Assembly: GCA_907163375.1 (NCBI GenBank)
Contig: CAJQUW010001783.1
Coordinates: 236,184-300,183, forward strand
Direction of reading: 5' to 3'
From: Prostheceraeus crozeri
Lineage: Eukaryota > Platyhelminthes > Polycladida > Euryleptidae
Length of the DNA: 64,000 bases
The notes under the pieces are model-generated. The model ran no database searches, was not told the origin of the DNA, and saw nothing but the letters and a program-made list of their open reading frames with translations. The translations under genes and the position numbers were made by a program. This document shows, one piece after another, positions 12,001 to 22,657 of the stretch (the stretch's first letter is position 1; every line of letters begins with the position of its first letter).

Positions 12001-13178
12001 TTCACCGATTGTTTGATTTTGAGAGAAGACTTTCATCTGTCTGGTTTCTCATTTCTAAATATCATCTTTTGAACTACTTTCAGCGCTCAAACGTTCAGTG
12101 CAGTCTTAATCATGAGCTAAATCTGATTTCTGCCATTTTGTTCATGACAAAGACGACGTCAAATGACGGGAAATGACAATCACCCGCCATTCAATACCCA
12201 GCGAATCCACAGGGGCTGAAGGACAGCGATTTTCTCCCGGTTATAATGTCCATGTCTCTGAGGAGGTCCAGCAAAACACTTCTATGAATGTTTGGTTTCC
12301 TTTAAAGGACAAAATGTTCAATATGCGACTATTTTTCTTCAAATCTGCTTCAACTGTGTCCATCATTATGTCGTTGAACATGAAATATAGTCAAATTGTC
12401 AAAATAAACCATCTGTGTGATCTAGGGCCACATTCATTTAAGGGAACCATTCTGTGTCCCATTATCCCATGAGGGTGCTTGTGCCGCATGTCTCCCATAT
12501 CACATGAGGCAGGGATTTTTATAAAGCATTTCTACTGGGTAACCATTCACTCGAGATGGCACTTGAGGACTATGCACCCAAGAAAGCATTTCTCTAACAG
12601 ACTGTCGCTCACATTGATGTTCACTTTGATGACCTTTTTCCCACGCATCCCAGGGTGCGTCTCAAAGAGCACTTAAGGGTTTCTATCTCTAAGTCTCAGG
12701 CTGTGTGCCAAGTAACTAAATAAATGCGCAATTAACATTGTGTAGCAAGAGTGTAGTCTATAAGCCTGCTCATCTTATATTCTTGTTCATCTAGCATGCG
12801 TGTCATTCATTACGGCATACATTTGGTTGTAAGTAAACTGGAAAACTTGGGCATTGATTAATGCGACCGTGTTTCTAAAGTTCAATTCTTTAATATTTTG
12901 CTGCATATTATTATTTGATAATTTGATTAGAAAAATACTTTTTCGATAAATAATGAGTTTTAATGAGCTCAAATAAATTGGTCTGTCGCATCGAGGATTA
13001 TCAATCAACCTTCCTTGAAACGCTTCCACCACTCAAAAAGAGTTGATTAAGATGGTGGTGGGTGCTCTATTCCTGCTTCGAATAATTGCTGGTAAATTTC
13101 GATTTCTGTTTGACCCGCGTGGATTCATGAGGCAAGCTGGAGATTGTTTGGAACAACGGGCTAGATGTACTTTCTGTT
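9031..13178. other. Unassigned AT-rich sequence
   Basis: No open frame here shows a domain I recognise, and I see no TIR pair, LTR or tandem array. Short frames at 11937-12176, 12173-12472 and 12479-12676 overlap or abut, but have no recognisable protein signature. Confidence 0.5.
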
Positions 13179-13434
13179 TCATGATGAGGAAAGACCATAG
13201 TGGTTGATGTTGCCAATTCTTTATCAAAACACCAGACAAGTTGTTATGCCGGAGATGTTTCGTGCCACCTTCGGTGAACGTCATTATGCTCTCATAATGC
13301 TGTCCACCATATATATATATATATATTTCTTATGATGATGTCCACCGAAGGTGGCACGAAACATCTCCGGCATAACAACTTGTCTGGTGTTTTGATGAAA
13401 AATTGGAAACATTATGGCCTTTCCTCATCATGAA
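13179..13434. repeat. Fold-back inverted repeat with an (AT)n centre
   Basis: The left arm 13179-13276 and right arm 13342-13434 are inverted copies of each other. They are almost identical for about 50 bp near the centre (GGTGGCACGAAACATCTCCG and its complement) and diverge outward. The 65-bp centre contains an (AT)n run at 13309-13326. This could be a fold-back element or a cruciform-forming inverted duplication. Confidence 0.85.
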
Positions 13435-14111
13435 GCAAGAAGCTTCAGTGGCGTGCGTTGCCACTTATCGATAGGCATGCGATGTGCAGAATCGGAATTT
13501 GATTTTTTCAACCGCCCATTGCCTCAAAATTGGTACATCGCCTTTGCACATCATAGCATTAATCATATTCAATATCGAAAAGGCGGTAATTTAGCTTCTA
13601 GAATCTTGAAAATTCTCATTACTCTGTTGACTACTGTTGAAATTATATAAAAGCTATTTGTTCTAATGAATGTCATGTTCTGCGTGAATATAGTATGTGG
13701 AATTATCTAAAAATGAAGTCCATCTTTCTTGAATTTTTGACGAAGTCATCGATGACATCATGTAAAGAACCTTCTAGCTTCATCTGTAGGTTGCACATAA
13801 AGTTTTCTCAGTTGATATTCAGACTTGAGTTTCACACAGCCACGGAAAATCGTCGTATCGACGAATATACGAATTTCCGTCGTTCGACACTTCACTGCGT
13901 GCATCTGAAGTTTTGGAATCGGCCGCCCAGCTTCAACAACGATTGTCTTGGCAAATATTCTGCCAGAGAATGCCGGCTATTTATAACAAATTGGTGACAA
14001 TGTCAAAGATAGTTCCACATTGTAAATCCACTCTCTACTTTGTTCTTTTCTCTCGTAACATGATGATGGAGGACCAATATAACCCATCGGATCGGGACAC
14101 ACACTGCGTAC
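13435..14111. other. Unassigned sequence
   Basis: There is no recognisable gene. Short overlapping frames at 13414-13650 and 13695-13997 have no known motif. Confidence 0.5.
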
Positions 14112-15825
14112 CAGGGATGCGGAGTCCTATCATTTTGATAGGACTCCGACTCCGACTGCGGGTGGCAAATATATAAAGCCTAGTTTTTTGAAAAATTAAC
14201 TGGTAACCTACATCATAGATCATTATAGGCTTACACTGTAAATCGCTGGATACCAAAATTACATACAAACATATACCAAAATCACATACAATTTGAAACT
14301 AACATCTGATACGAGATTCTGGTATGTCTACAGAGATCTGGTATGTTTTTCATACGAAATCTCACTTACTTTAGTATGTGATTGGTATGTAGCGATACGA
14401 ACTATTCTATCTGTGATTGGCTGTTTTACACTGAAATACGAATTGTTGGTATGTTTTATATACGAGACCCGATGCAAGTTCATCCTTATTCGTATGTCTC
14501 TGGTATGTGTTTCGTATCAGCAGCTTAAAGTCACATAGCAAAAAATATACAGTATGTATTACATACTACTGTCAAATAATTTTTTTCGGTAATACCGGTC
14601 GTGAATATTGTTTGTTTAATAGAGTGATATTTAAGTACATTAGATTTATTGTGAATTTTATGCTCCACGAATATGACGTCGATGTTACTTGTCTAGCAAC
14701 AGTAACAGGACGTTTACTTAACTCTTCTTTATGAACCAAGTTGATAAATATAATTTCATTTGAAAGATACCTTTAGTGAAATCTTGTTGACTTACATATC
14801 TCAAACATAACTATTTTTGCGTTCATGAATTATAATGTGTTTTTATTTCGGATTGATAATATGCTTAATTTCAAAATTGCATTATGCATAAATGTTGATG
14901 GTTGAATACTTATTGATTATTCATGAAATGCCTGAGACTTACGTGTATTAAAATCGAATTCAGTATTGAAAGAATGACTCTTGAATGTCATTATCTCACT
15001 ACTTACAAAAAAGTAGTAACATAAGTGTGATCTTTATTGACAAAAGGCCTTAAATCAACATACTTTGGACATGATTTATGCTTTCTTTTAACATTGTGCT
15101 GGTATGTCTTTAGTATGTAAAGCATACCACATTTGAAATAACATACGAAAAGCATACAAATATATACCAAGAGAATACAGAAATATACCAAAAAAGTATT
15201 TTGGTATGCATCCTTCGTATGTGATTGGTATTGAGCGATTCACAGTGTAGCTGAACAATCATTGCTGTATCAATTATCATTCATTTTCGATGAAAGTTTA
15301 TCAAATGTCGCTTTCAGCTAGATGCATGCTACTCGGCTCCTCCCATCTTCTTGATGTGTGCTTCACACGGCTTTTCTTCAGTCTCTACCAAGCATGGAAA
15401 GTCCCATCCTTCTCCAAAAACTATGAGTACACTTTCGATTCTAAAATGCGCTTTAGAGGAGCCATCACACACGATTAACGTGAGGGTGAGAGGTAATGTT
15501 CTCAAACAAACTAGAATTTCATTTTTGTCTCCGATGTGACCTTTGGTCCGTAGGTGTGATCGACGCTAGGAAGGCTTGTCTTCTCTACTAAATCACTGAG
15601 TGAAAAAGACAATCCTTTTTTCACTATCACAGTTCATTCCCTCAACTATTACAAGCTTTGCATGCACTGCTGTCTCTGTACTTTTGCTTGACGGAGAAAG
15701 TTGACATCAAGACAGTGACAGCCATGGACAAGAATAAATAATTTGCTTGTATTATATTTCGGGTCTAGTCATAGGCCGGAGTCTGGAGTCCTATCATTTG
15801 ATAGGACTCCGACTCCGCATCCCTG
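14112..15825. mobile_element. hAT-type non-autonomous transposon
   Basis: The left end reads CAGGGATGCGGAGTC and the right end is its complement, GACTCCGCATCCCTG. Just inside each end is a hairpin built from GGAGTCCTATCA and its complement. The flanks CTGCGTAC (14104-14111) and CTGCATAC (15826-15833) form an 8-bp duplication with one mismatch. CAGGG-type ends with 8-bp duplications are typical of hAT elements. No transposase is visible. Without the insertion at 14234-15247 the element would be about 700 bp. Confidence 0.85.
14234..15247. mobile_element. TIR element with CACTGTAAA ends nested in the hAT element
   Basis: The ends are CACTGTAAATCGCTGGATAC (left) and the inverted GGTATTGAGCGATTCACAGTG (right), each flanked by TA. 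Both subterminal regions are packed with GGTATG/CATACC motifs (14260-14520 and 15098-15235). Subterminal motif clusters and CACTR ends recall the CACTA/Mirage/Chapaev group. The TA flanks may be a target duplication or part of the ends. There is no coding capacity I recognise. Confidence 0.75.
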
Positions 15826-15939
15826 CTGCATACATGCATACAAGTCATTCTGTCAGTCTGATGAGGTCTGGTCTCTCCGGTTCTATCACTATAATTGTCC
15901 CTAAAGTTCGATAATTTCGCCGAATGCACTCAGCATTTC

Positions 15940-16178
15940 TGTAAGTAAAAACGCGAATTCCAAATAGCAAAGACGCACTTTATTTGCAGACGTGGATATT
16001 TATACCTGTATAACAATGGCATAAAACAACTCACGAAACATGCACAATAATGAAATGTTATTATCATGAAACGTCACCAGAACACTTGATAATAGGATGT
16101 CAGGCATGCGGTCGAGAGTCGGATTGCTATGTCCTAAGACAGTGAACAATAGAGAATTAGAAATACAACACGCTCACA
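15940..16178 (-). repeat. 3' LTR of the Gypsy-type element
   Basis: 239 bp, TG..CA bounded, and matching the repeat at 19882-20120 by eye. It is preceded (minus strand) by a short purine tract near 16179-16187 that could act as the polypurine primer. The ATTTC target duplication lies just outside it. Confidence 0.93.
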
Positions 16179-16246
16179 CGCTCCCTAGTTTCTTAAGAAA
16201 CTAATATACAAAAGTATATATTATATACGAAACAATATAAGGTCTG

Positions 16247-19200
16247 CTATCTGTAATCAACGACATGGTCACCTTGAAAAATAGGTCTTTTAGTCACGCG
16301 ACTACTCCTTCGGGGTACCGCCTCAGAATCAATTTCGACATCGCTATCATTCGTCAAAGAGCAGTATTTCGTTTCTAAGTCGACTTCGGTAGATTCCCTG
16401 CAATAAGGTACCAGTCTTAAATGCGATACATGACGAGAGACATTTATATCATCTAACTCAACTGAAACACTCGAAATGATTTTTGTCACGACGTGTGGAC
16501 CGCTCCAAACGTCATCACATCGGGAGGAAGGAGGCTTAAGAAAAACTTTATCGCCAACAAGAAAAGGATTACGGTCTTTATCAAAGTAATTATCGTTTAC
16601 CTCGTAATTCAATTTGGGTCGTTCTATCTCAATGCGATCAGCTGTAACATCCGGCTTTCTAGACTTCGCACAGAAAACTAATTCGTAAGGTGTTGAATCG
16701 TTTTTACCTTTTGTATTGTTAACCCAGAAAACGGCCTCTGCGAGGGATTTTCCTGTACGCTTTACGGTTCTCTTAACGGTACGATGAACCCGCTCAACCA
16801 CCGAGTTTCCCTGGGGCCTATAAGCGGAAGTCAAGACCTGTTGAACTTTCCACTTATCTAACAGCTCATTAAACTCGCGGCTACGGAAAACTGTCCCGTT
16901 ATCACTCATTATGTACGCTGGGGGACCAAATTCTGCGAAGATCTGTTCAATGTTGAAAGCTATCTCAGTGGAGGATTCATTTCTTAAGCTACGCCAGATT
17001 GTAAATCTGGAAGCAGTATCGATAACGGATAAATAAGGTCTACCGTCTACATGAGTTACATCAGTGCCTAAAACTTCCCAAACATTATTCGCGGATATCG
17101 ATCCTTTGTCCCAACTAAAGCGATTCGAAGGGTCTATGCGGGTACAAGTTGCACAATCGCCAATGACGGCCTTAATATCAGATTTTGAAACGGATTTATT
17201 TTTATACCGCTCTTTACATAATTCATATGTTCGATTCGTGCCAAAATGGTTGATTTCATGAACAAACTTGATGTCAGCGTAATCAACGCTATCTAGTTTC
17301 TCCCTGACCCATGAATTAGGCACTCTAGTCAATGAATCTGCTTTGTTTAAACTTGACTCAATCCAAACGACCTGTACTGCCAACTGTTCCTCACGGATAA
17401 TGTCTGAAATAATATTAAGTCTACGCTTAATCAAAACTTCTGCGAGTGCACGAGTCTTAACATTTCTTGTCTTATGAATAACAGATTGCAACCATCTATA
17501 AACTGAGATGGAGTCAGTTTTGATCGTAATGTCCCTCTTACCCCATTTTAAGGCAAGATTCAGGCCTTTGATAGCTGCGTCTAATTCAGACCGGTTTATA
17601 TGCGTAGCATCATCCTTCGGGCGCAGCCAAGCCGCATCCTCGACCACCTGACCTTCAACCTCTAAATAAACCCCGTAGGCTAGAGAACTGGAGTCAGTCC
17701 AGACCGTGATTGGAGCTTTAGGATCAACCTCCCACATGCCTCCGACAGGGTCAGACACTTTCAGTCGAACATCTATTTCTCGAATCAAACTCATTATTTT
17801 TTCCGAAACTGGGTCATCCCACCTAGTATGATCTTCGGCAGTGCACCGCTGTACAAACGCGCAGGCGACTCGAAGCCATCCCGCCACGGGGTAATGTCCT
17901 AAACATTCTCCTATGTACTTATGTGCTTCACGCCGCGTAAGAATGTTAGCTATTAAGGGCAGAGAACCGTCTCTGCGCCATCTCAACCCTGAGTCCACAC
18001 ATAGTCCCAGTAATCTAACGTCTCCTTTACCAACTTTTTGTGACTCTTTTGTTATAAGGCCCCAATTATTCAGATGGGACCTGACCTTTTCGCATGAGAC
18101 AACCGATTCAGAGACATATATATCGTCAATGTAACTAGAAGTACCTTCCTTGATTTTCTGGTCACCCTGCAATACTCGTGTAACTATAGCTGTCATTATT
18201 TTTGGGGCTGAGGCCAAGCCGAAACCAAGCCTCGTCAACAGAAAGTCACTTCCTTTCCACCTAACAGCTTGGTATGCCCATAAACTCGGATCAATTTCTA
18301 CCTGTAGATAGGCACGCTTCAAATCAATAATAGAACACTTAGGCCCCAGTTGCCGCCACTGACGCAACGTGTCAGCACAAGTAGGAGTAGCTTCAGCAGT
18401 ATGAGACTCAATGGATTCGTTTAAACTTCTATAGTCCAAGACAGGGCGAACTTTAACGGTATCGCCCTTCTGCTGACGCACAGCAATAATCGGTAAGTAC
18501 CTTTTTATTTTCCCATGGAAACTTACGTCATGCCTTACTAATATGCCCTCATTAATCCAGTCATTTATTTCAGCATCACACGGTGATTTATCCTGCTCAT
18601 CGATAATATTATACGGTATCTTACAATCGGATCCTGGTTCTAAATTTTGTCTCCAATTCCACCTTACGCACCATCTACTTCCATTAAAAGTAGCAACAAA
18701 ATCCTTATCATGAATATCATCACTATGCAATACCGAAACTACAGGCCCTTTACTATAGGGAAAATCTACTTTTAGCTCAGTACCTGGACGTACGCGTGGA
18801 TGTAATATTAAACCCGTTCTCTCAAATACATTCGAACCCAAAATGATATCAATACCAGTAGGTAGATCAGTTTCTAAGACTACATATGCATTAATGGGTC
18901 CCAGCTCTTCATTATTATCAGTTATCACACTACTCAAAACAACATACGTATACGCACATACATTATGCCTACCAAAAGATTGAAGACTAATGTAGGACCT
19001 AGACCGACTCTCATTCCCAACCACATGCTCACCAATGACAGAAGTCACAGATCCAGTGTCGATCAGCGCGTTCATCCTTTGCCCATTGACATTCATTGGA
19101 CGTGAGATTTGTGCACCGGTGATTTCCGTCGCCGCAGCCATGCTCGCACTTGCCTGTTGTTGACGGTGTGGGCAAAATCGCTGAATATGCCCTTTCTCGT

Positions 19201-19852
19201 TACAAAAGAAACAGGTGATAATACAGCTGGCCTTCTCATGTCCAAAGCGGCGACAGCCTTGACAGCGAACCATTTGCTTGGAGACTTTCATTTGGCTGTT
19301 TTGCGGACCCATCGTCGCAGCGACTGCGGTGGGTAAGGCATCTCGAGTTGCCAAAAGCGCCTTCGCCGTAGACAGAACATCTTGGAGCTTCATATCTTCG
19401 CCGTCTTGGATATACACCTTCTCCTTTACATCAGCTGGTAACGCATCGATCACAGCTAACGATACCAGCTCCTCATCAGGATCTTTGCCAGTGATAACCT
19501 TCAACAATGTCTTTGCATCATCTGCGATGATGTCGATCTGTTCGCCAGGCCACAAACGGAGGGATTTGAGTTTTAGCCAGGCACTTGCCTTGTTAAGTCC
19601 ATAAACTCTCTTCAAAGCCTTCATCACAACTTTAAAGTCATTTTTATCTGTTGGCTCCAATTGATCCCAGGTCGCGAAAGCAGGACCATCCAAAAATAGA
19701 GGCATCATTCGAGCCATCTCAGCCTCTAAATCCTTTGGGGCGGTTACTATAGACACCGCTGTCTCGTATCGTCTGAACCATTGATCAATATTTTCATCAC
19801 GCTCACCCTTGAATCTCTTCACGATATCGACCAACTTTAACGAGCCGCTCAT
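16247..19852 (-). CDS. Gag-pol polyprotein of the LTR element
   Basis: A single frame is open from 19912. I choose the ATG at 19852 (MSGSLKL) because the upstream ATG lies inside the LTR. Numbering residues from the ATG at 19912: gag-like region to about 210; two CCHC knuckles (CQGCRRFGHEKASC near 217, CFFCNEKGHIQRFC near 234); aspartic protease ALIDTGS near 282; RT with YIDD near 594; RNase H starting near 735 (VWTDSSSLAYG); then an integrase with an HHCC-type finger and a DDE core including MSDNGTVF and QGNSVVERVHR; and a C-terminal basic tail. The domain order fits Ty3/Gypsy. Gag and pol are fused in one frame, with no frameshift or stop between them, as in some invertebrate lineages. It is considered here as a resident element copy. 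Confidence 0.93.
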   Translation of the reverse strand: MSGSLKLVDIVKRFKGERDENIDQWFRRYETAVSIVTAPKDLEAEMARMMPLFLDGPAFATWDQLEPTDKNDFKVVMKALKRVYGLNKASAWLKLKSLRLWPGEQIDIIADDAKTLLKVITGKDPDEELVSLAVIDALPADVKEKVYIQDGEDMKLQDVLSTAKALLATRDALPTAVAATMGPQNSQMKVSKQMVRCQGCRRFGHEKASCIITCFFCNEKGHIQRFCPHRQQQASASMAAATEITGAQISRPMNVNGQRMNALIDTGSVTSVIGEHVVGNESRSRSYISLQSFGRHNVCAYTYVVLSSVITDNNEELGPINAYVVLETDLPTGIDIILGSNVFERTGLILHPRVRPGTELKVDFPYSKGPVVSVLHSDDIHDKDFVATFNGSRWCVRWNWRQNLEPGSDCKIPYNIIDEQDKSPCDAEINDWINEGILVRHDVSFHGKIKRYLPIIAVRQQKGDTVKVRPVLDYRSLNESIESHTAEATPTCADTLRQWRQLGPKCSIIDLKRAYLQVEIDPSLWAYQAVRWKGSDFLLTRLGFGLASAPKIMTAIVTRVLQGDQKIKEGTSSYIDDIYVSESVVSCEKVRSHLNNWGLITKESQKVGKGDVRLLGLCVDSGLRWRRDGSLPLIANILTRREAHKYIGECLGHYPVAGWLRVACAFVQRCTAEDHTRWDDPVSEKIMSLIREIDVRLKVSDPVGGMWEVDPKAPITVWTDSSSLAYGVYLEVEGQVVEDAAWLRPKDDATHINRSELDAAIKGLNLALKWGKRDITIKTDSISVYRWLQSVIHKTRNVKTRALAEVLIKRRLNIISDIIREEQLAVQVVWIESSLNKADSLTRVPNSWVREKLDSVDYADIKFVHEINHFGTNRTYELCKERYKNKSVSKSDIKAVIGDCATCTRIDPSNRFSWDKGSISANNVWEVLGTDVTHVDGRPYLSVIDTASRFTIWRSLRNESSTEIAFNIEQIFAEFGPPAYIMSDNGTVFRSREFNELLDKWKVQQVLTSAYRPQGNSVVERVHRTVKRTVKRTGKSLAEAVFWVNNTKGKNDSTPYELVFCAKSRKPDVTADRIEIERPKLNYEVNDNYFDKDRNPFLVGDKVFLKPPSSRCDDVWSGPHVVTKIISSVSVELDDINVSRHVSHLRLVPYCRESTEVDLETKYCSLTNDSDVEIDSEAVPRRSSRVTKRPIFQGDHVVDYR

Positions 19853-19881
19853 GTTCAGCAAGACAAACGGCCGTGATAGCT

Positions 19882-20120
19882 TGTAAGTAAAAACGCGAAT
19901 TCCAAATAGCAAAGACGCACTTTATTTGCAGACGTGGATATTTATACCTGTATAACAATGGCATAAAACAACTCACGAAACATGCACAATAATGAAATGT
20001 TATTATCATGAAACGTCACCAGAACACTTGATAATAGGATGTCAGGCATGCGGTCGAGAGTCGGATTGCTATGTCCTAAGACAGTGAACAATAGAGAATT
20101 AGAAATACAACACGCTCACA
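19882..20120 (-). repeat. 5' LTR of the Gypsy-type element
   Basis: 239 bp, indistinguishable by eye from 15940-16178. The long frame of the element begins with an ATG inside this repeat, but a better-placed ATG follows just outside it. The ATTTC duplication follows at 20121-20125. Confidence 0.93.
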
Positions 20121-20125
20121 ATTTC

Positions 20126-21287
20126 ATTTCGCAGCTTTTTGTGCAGGAACTTCGCGAGAAGGCAGCGAACACAGACTGCGAGTTAGTCGATGCAAATAGA
20201 TAGCACCAGTGAATGCGGTGATGCCTCACCGTTGTTAAAGTTCTTTAAGATGTGATTCCCTTGCAGAAAATAGCTTTCCACTGGATTTCATGCAAGATTC
20301 AGAGTCCAAATTATTATCAGTCTTAGGAAAGACATGATTGGCTCACTTACAGGTTTTCAGCAAGGCATTCGCCGCATGCATCGCATCTATTGACCGCACG
20401 CCACTGAAAAGCTCAAAGATTTTCACTGAACAAGGTCAGTGTGAAAGTGAATACAAACAGACTAAGCACTTTGAATTTCATGAGCCGCACGCCTATTGCA
20501 ACAGCGTGTCAGTAAAGACAAAATGATGTGAATGCCTGCAATCATTTCATGGCACAATTTTCTTTAGAAATAAAAAAATCATATTATCACCATATCTATG
20601 AAAAATGTACAACAGAACTACAAGTTTCTCACATTTCTATGGGAATTCCCACTACTGAAATTGCTATTCCCATCTCATGGGAAATCCCACTCCCACTGTA
20701 AGCCTGATGTTTACTGAGGCGGACTGCCGATCATGTTATAATTCGAAAAGACTCTGACTTCAACTGCAAAGATTCAGATGGTTCGCTGACTCGATTTTCC
20801 GAGAATTTTGATTTGTCAATAAGTGACTTTTTTCTCTGATTAACATACTCTTGAAGTTATCACAATGTGCAGCGTTATAGAATCCTAGGCTAGGTGGAGA
20901 AGCGTCTACGATCCACTTTTTTATTGACTTGAATACAACGGGAGAGGAATAACTTTCATATTTTTGATCAATTTACTGATGCCAACCGGACGGCAAAATG
21001 ATGAAAATCCGATAACTGTTTTATGATGCAGCGATTTATGAAGCGTTCTGCAGTCTGTACAACACAAAACAATGATCAAAGTAACAGGTTTCTTGCTCGG
21101 CATGACTCTCTATGTGAGTTGGTAACTTTCCTCTGGACGTAATTCACAGATATCTCTTTCATGAAGATGTTATTCGAAGTCTACAGTGAACGACCTTCTC
21201 ATGTGATTGTCGGCTTTGTTTCACTGCCAACAGACTAAAAGGAAATGACTTCTACTGACATGAAAAATGTCTTATTTCATATTATCT
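20126..21287. other. Unassigned sequence
   Basis: There is no recognisable gene or mobile element. A few short direct and inverted motifs (GGGAATTCCCAC, CATGGGAAATCCCACTCCCA near 20640-20700) are noted without interpretation. Confidence 0.5.
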
Positions 21288-22657
21288 GGGGCTCCTATCT
21301 ATGGGCATGAACTGGGATCCGATAACTACATGCGTGATCCGAGTTCCTATGTGATCTGGTAATGATCTTTATGCCTACAACTGTTTTATGATTACAATCA
21401 AGTGCTTTGACTTAATTATTTATATTTTGTAGCCAAAAAGTACCATTTTAATCTTCAATGCAAAGTTGTAGGGGCCTATATAGGGCATAATCTGCAAAAC
21501 TAGTAATCGTGAAATACTGATTCCTATTTGAGGATCCCTAGTCTAAGCTGCTAGAAAAATAAATATACATTTATGAGAAAAAAGAGGCTCTACAGAAATA
21601 TTCATAGCTAAATTAGTAATAATTCTTATATTTAATATGTAGTCCTCTTCGCAATTTCAAGTAAGTAAGTATTTTCGGTCACTATACACAATTAATACAC
21701 ATTGTCATCATCAGAATTCGGGATCCATACAGAGTAATTTGTCAAAAGCATGATGGTAGTGGAGTAGTCAGAATACTAAGTTAAACAAAGAATAAAAAGT
21801 GATTGTCTTCTTTACAATGAATATTTGAAAGGTTTTGGACCAATTTATAAGCCTATAGGTTCAAAATGAACATAATGCACAGTTGCACACTTCAATTCAA
21901 CACAACAAAGAAGTTAGCTACATAAATAACAATGAATTATAATGGATGAGAAAAAGGACCCCTTCACCGACTCAAAATAGCTTTCTGTTACCTTCTTTAC
22001 CGTTTTAAATCATTTATGTGTTAGTTCCAAATTCCTTATATGGATGACTGAAAATATTTGAATAATATTAGGTAACATACGTTGTCCTAGTTATTAAAGC
22101 ATCCTTAATTTAAAGAAATATTCCAATTATTTGGTAGCCTCATGCGCAGTTCGTGCTCCATATATTGTAAAGACGATATTCATTTTATAACATAGAATTG
22201 ACTTTTCATAGAAATTATTTGTATTATAGAAATTGCACCAAATCCGATGTAACAAAATGCGAAAAACGTTCTGAATAACTGACATGAACATTAAGCATAA
22301 GCAACCTTTATAATTCGCCAAAGAAAGAAAGAATAGGCTTATAACAACATATCAATCAGCTGTATCAAAGTTTATACTTACAGTAGAGGGAAACCTGCTT
22401 CTTTCCATATCAAAACTTTAAAGTAACACTGGAATTCATTATATGGCTAATACCAGTTCCAAATATAAACTTTTAGTTTGGTAGTTCAGGAGCGTAAAAA
22501 CTACTATAAAGTTATCAGATCATTTACCGGATCATCGGATCGGTTCATGCCCATGATCCGGAGCCGATCCGATAACAAAAAGTCGTGAATATGAGCCGAT
22601 CTGATAGCTAGTATCGGATCATGAGCCGAATGATCCGGTGATCCGATAGGAGCCCTA
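21288..22657. mobile_element. TIR element with GGGGCTCCTATC ends, possibly hAT-like
   Basis: The left end GGGGCTCCTATC and the right end GATAGGAGCCC are inverted copies. Both subterminal regions are rich in GATCCGATAAC-like and GGATCATG-like motifs in both orientations. ATTATCT lies immediately before the left end and again 3 bp after the right GGAGCCC, suggesting a roughly 8-bp duplication (TATTATCT/AATTATCT). No transposase is visible in the 1.37 kb, so it is non-autonomous. Confidence 0.65.

Larger units (their letters stand above)
15940..20120 (-). mobile_element. Ty3/Gypsy-type LTR retroelement, looks whole
   Basis: Two 239-bp direct repeats (15940-16178 and 19882-20120) look identical by eye. 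The element lies on the minus strand, so its LTR starts TGTGAGCG and ends in TACA. A 5-bp target duplication, ATTTC, lies at 15935-15939 and 20121-20125. Between the LTRs is one uninterrupted gag-pol frame in the order gag, protease, RT, RNase H, integrase. A short purine stretch lies beside the 3' LTR. No TGG-type tRNA primer site is evident next to the 5' LTR. I see no break, and the matching LTRs suggest a very recent insertion. Confidence 0.95.

Noticed and set aside
11937-12676. Chain of three overlapping plus-strand frames
   Set aside because: No recognisable domain, splice signals or composition shift; I could not support a gene.
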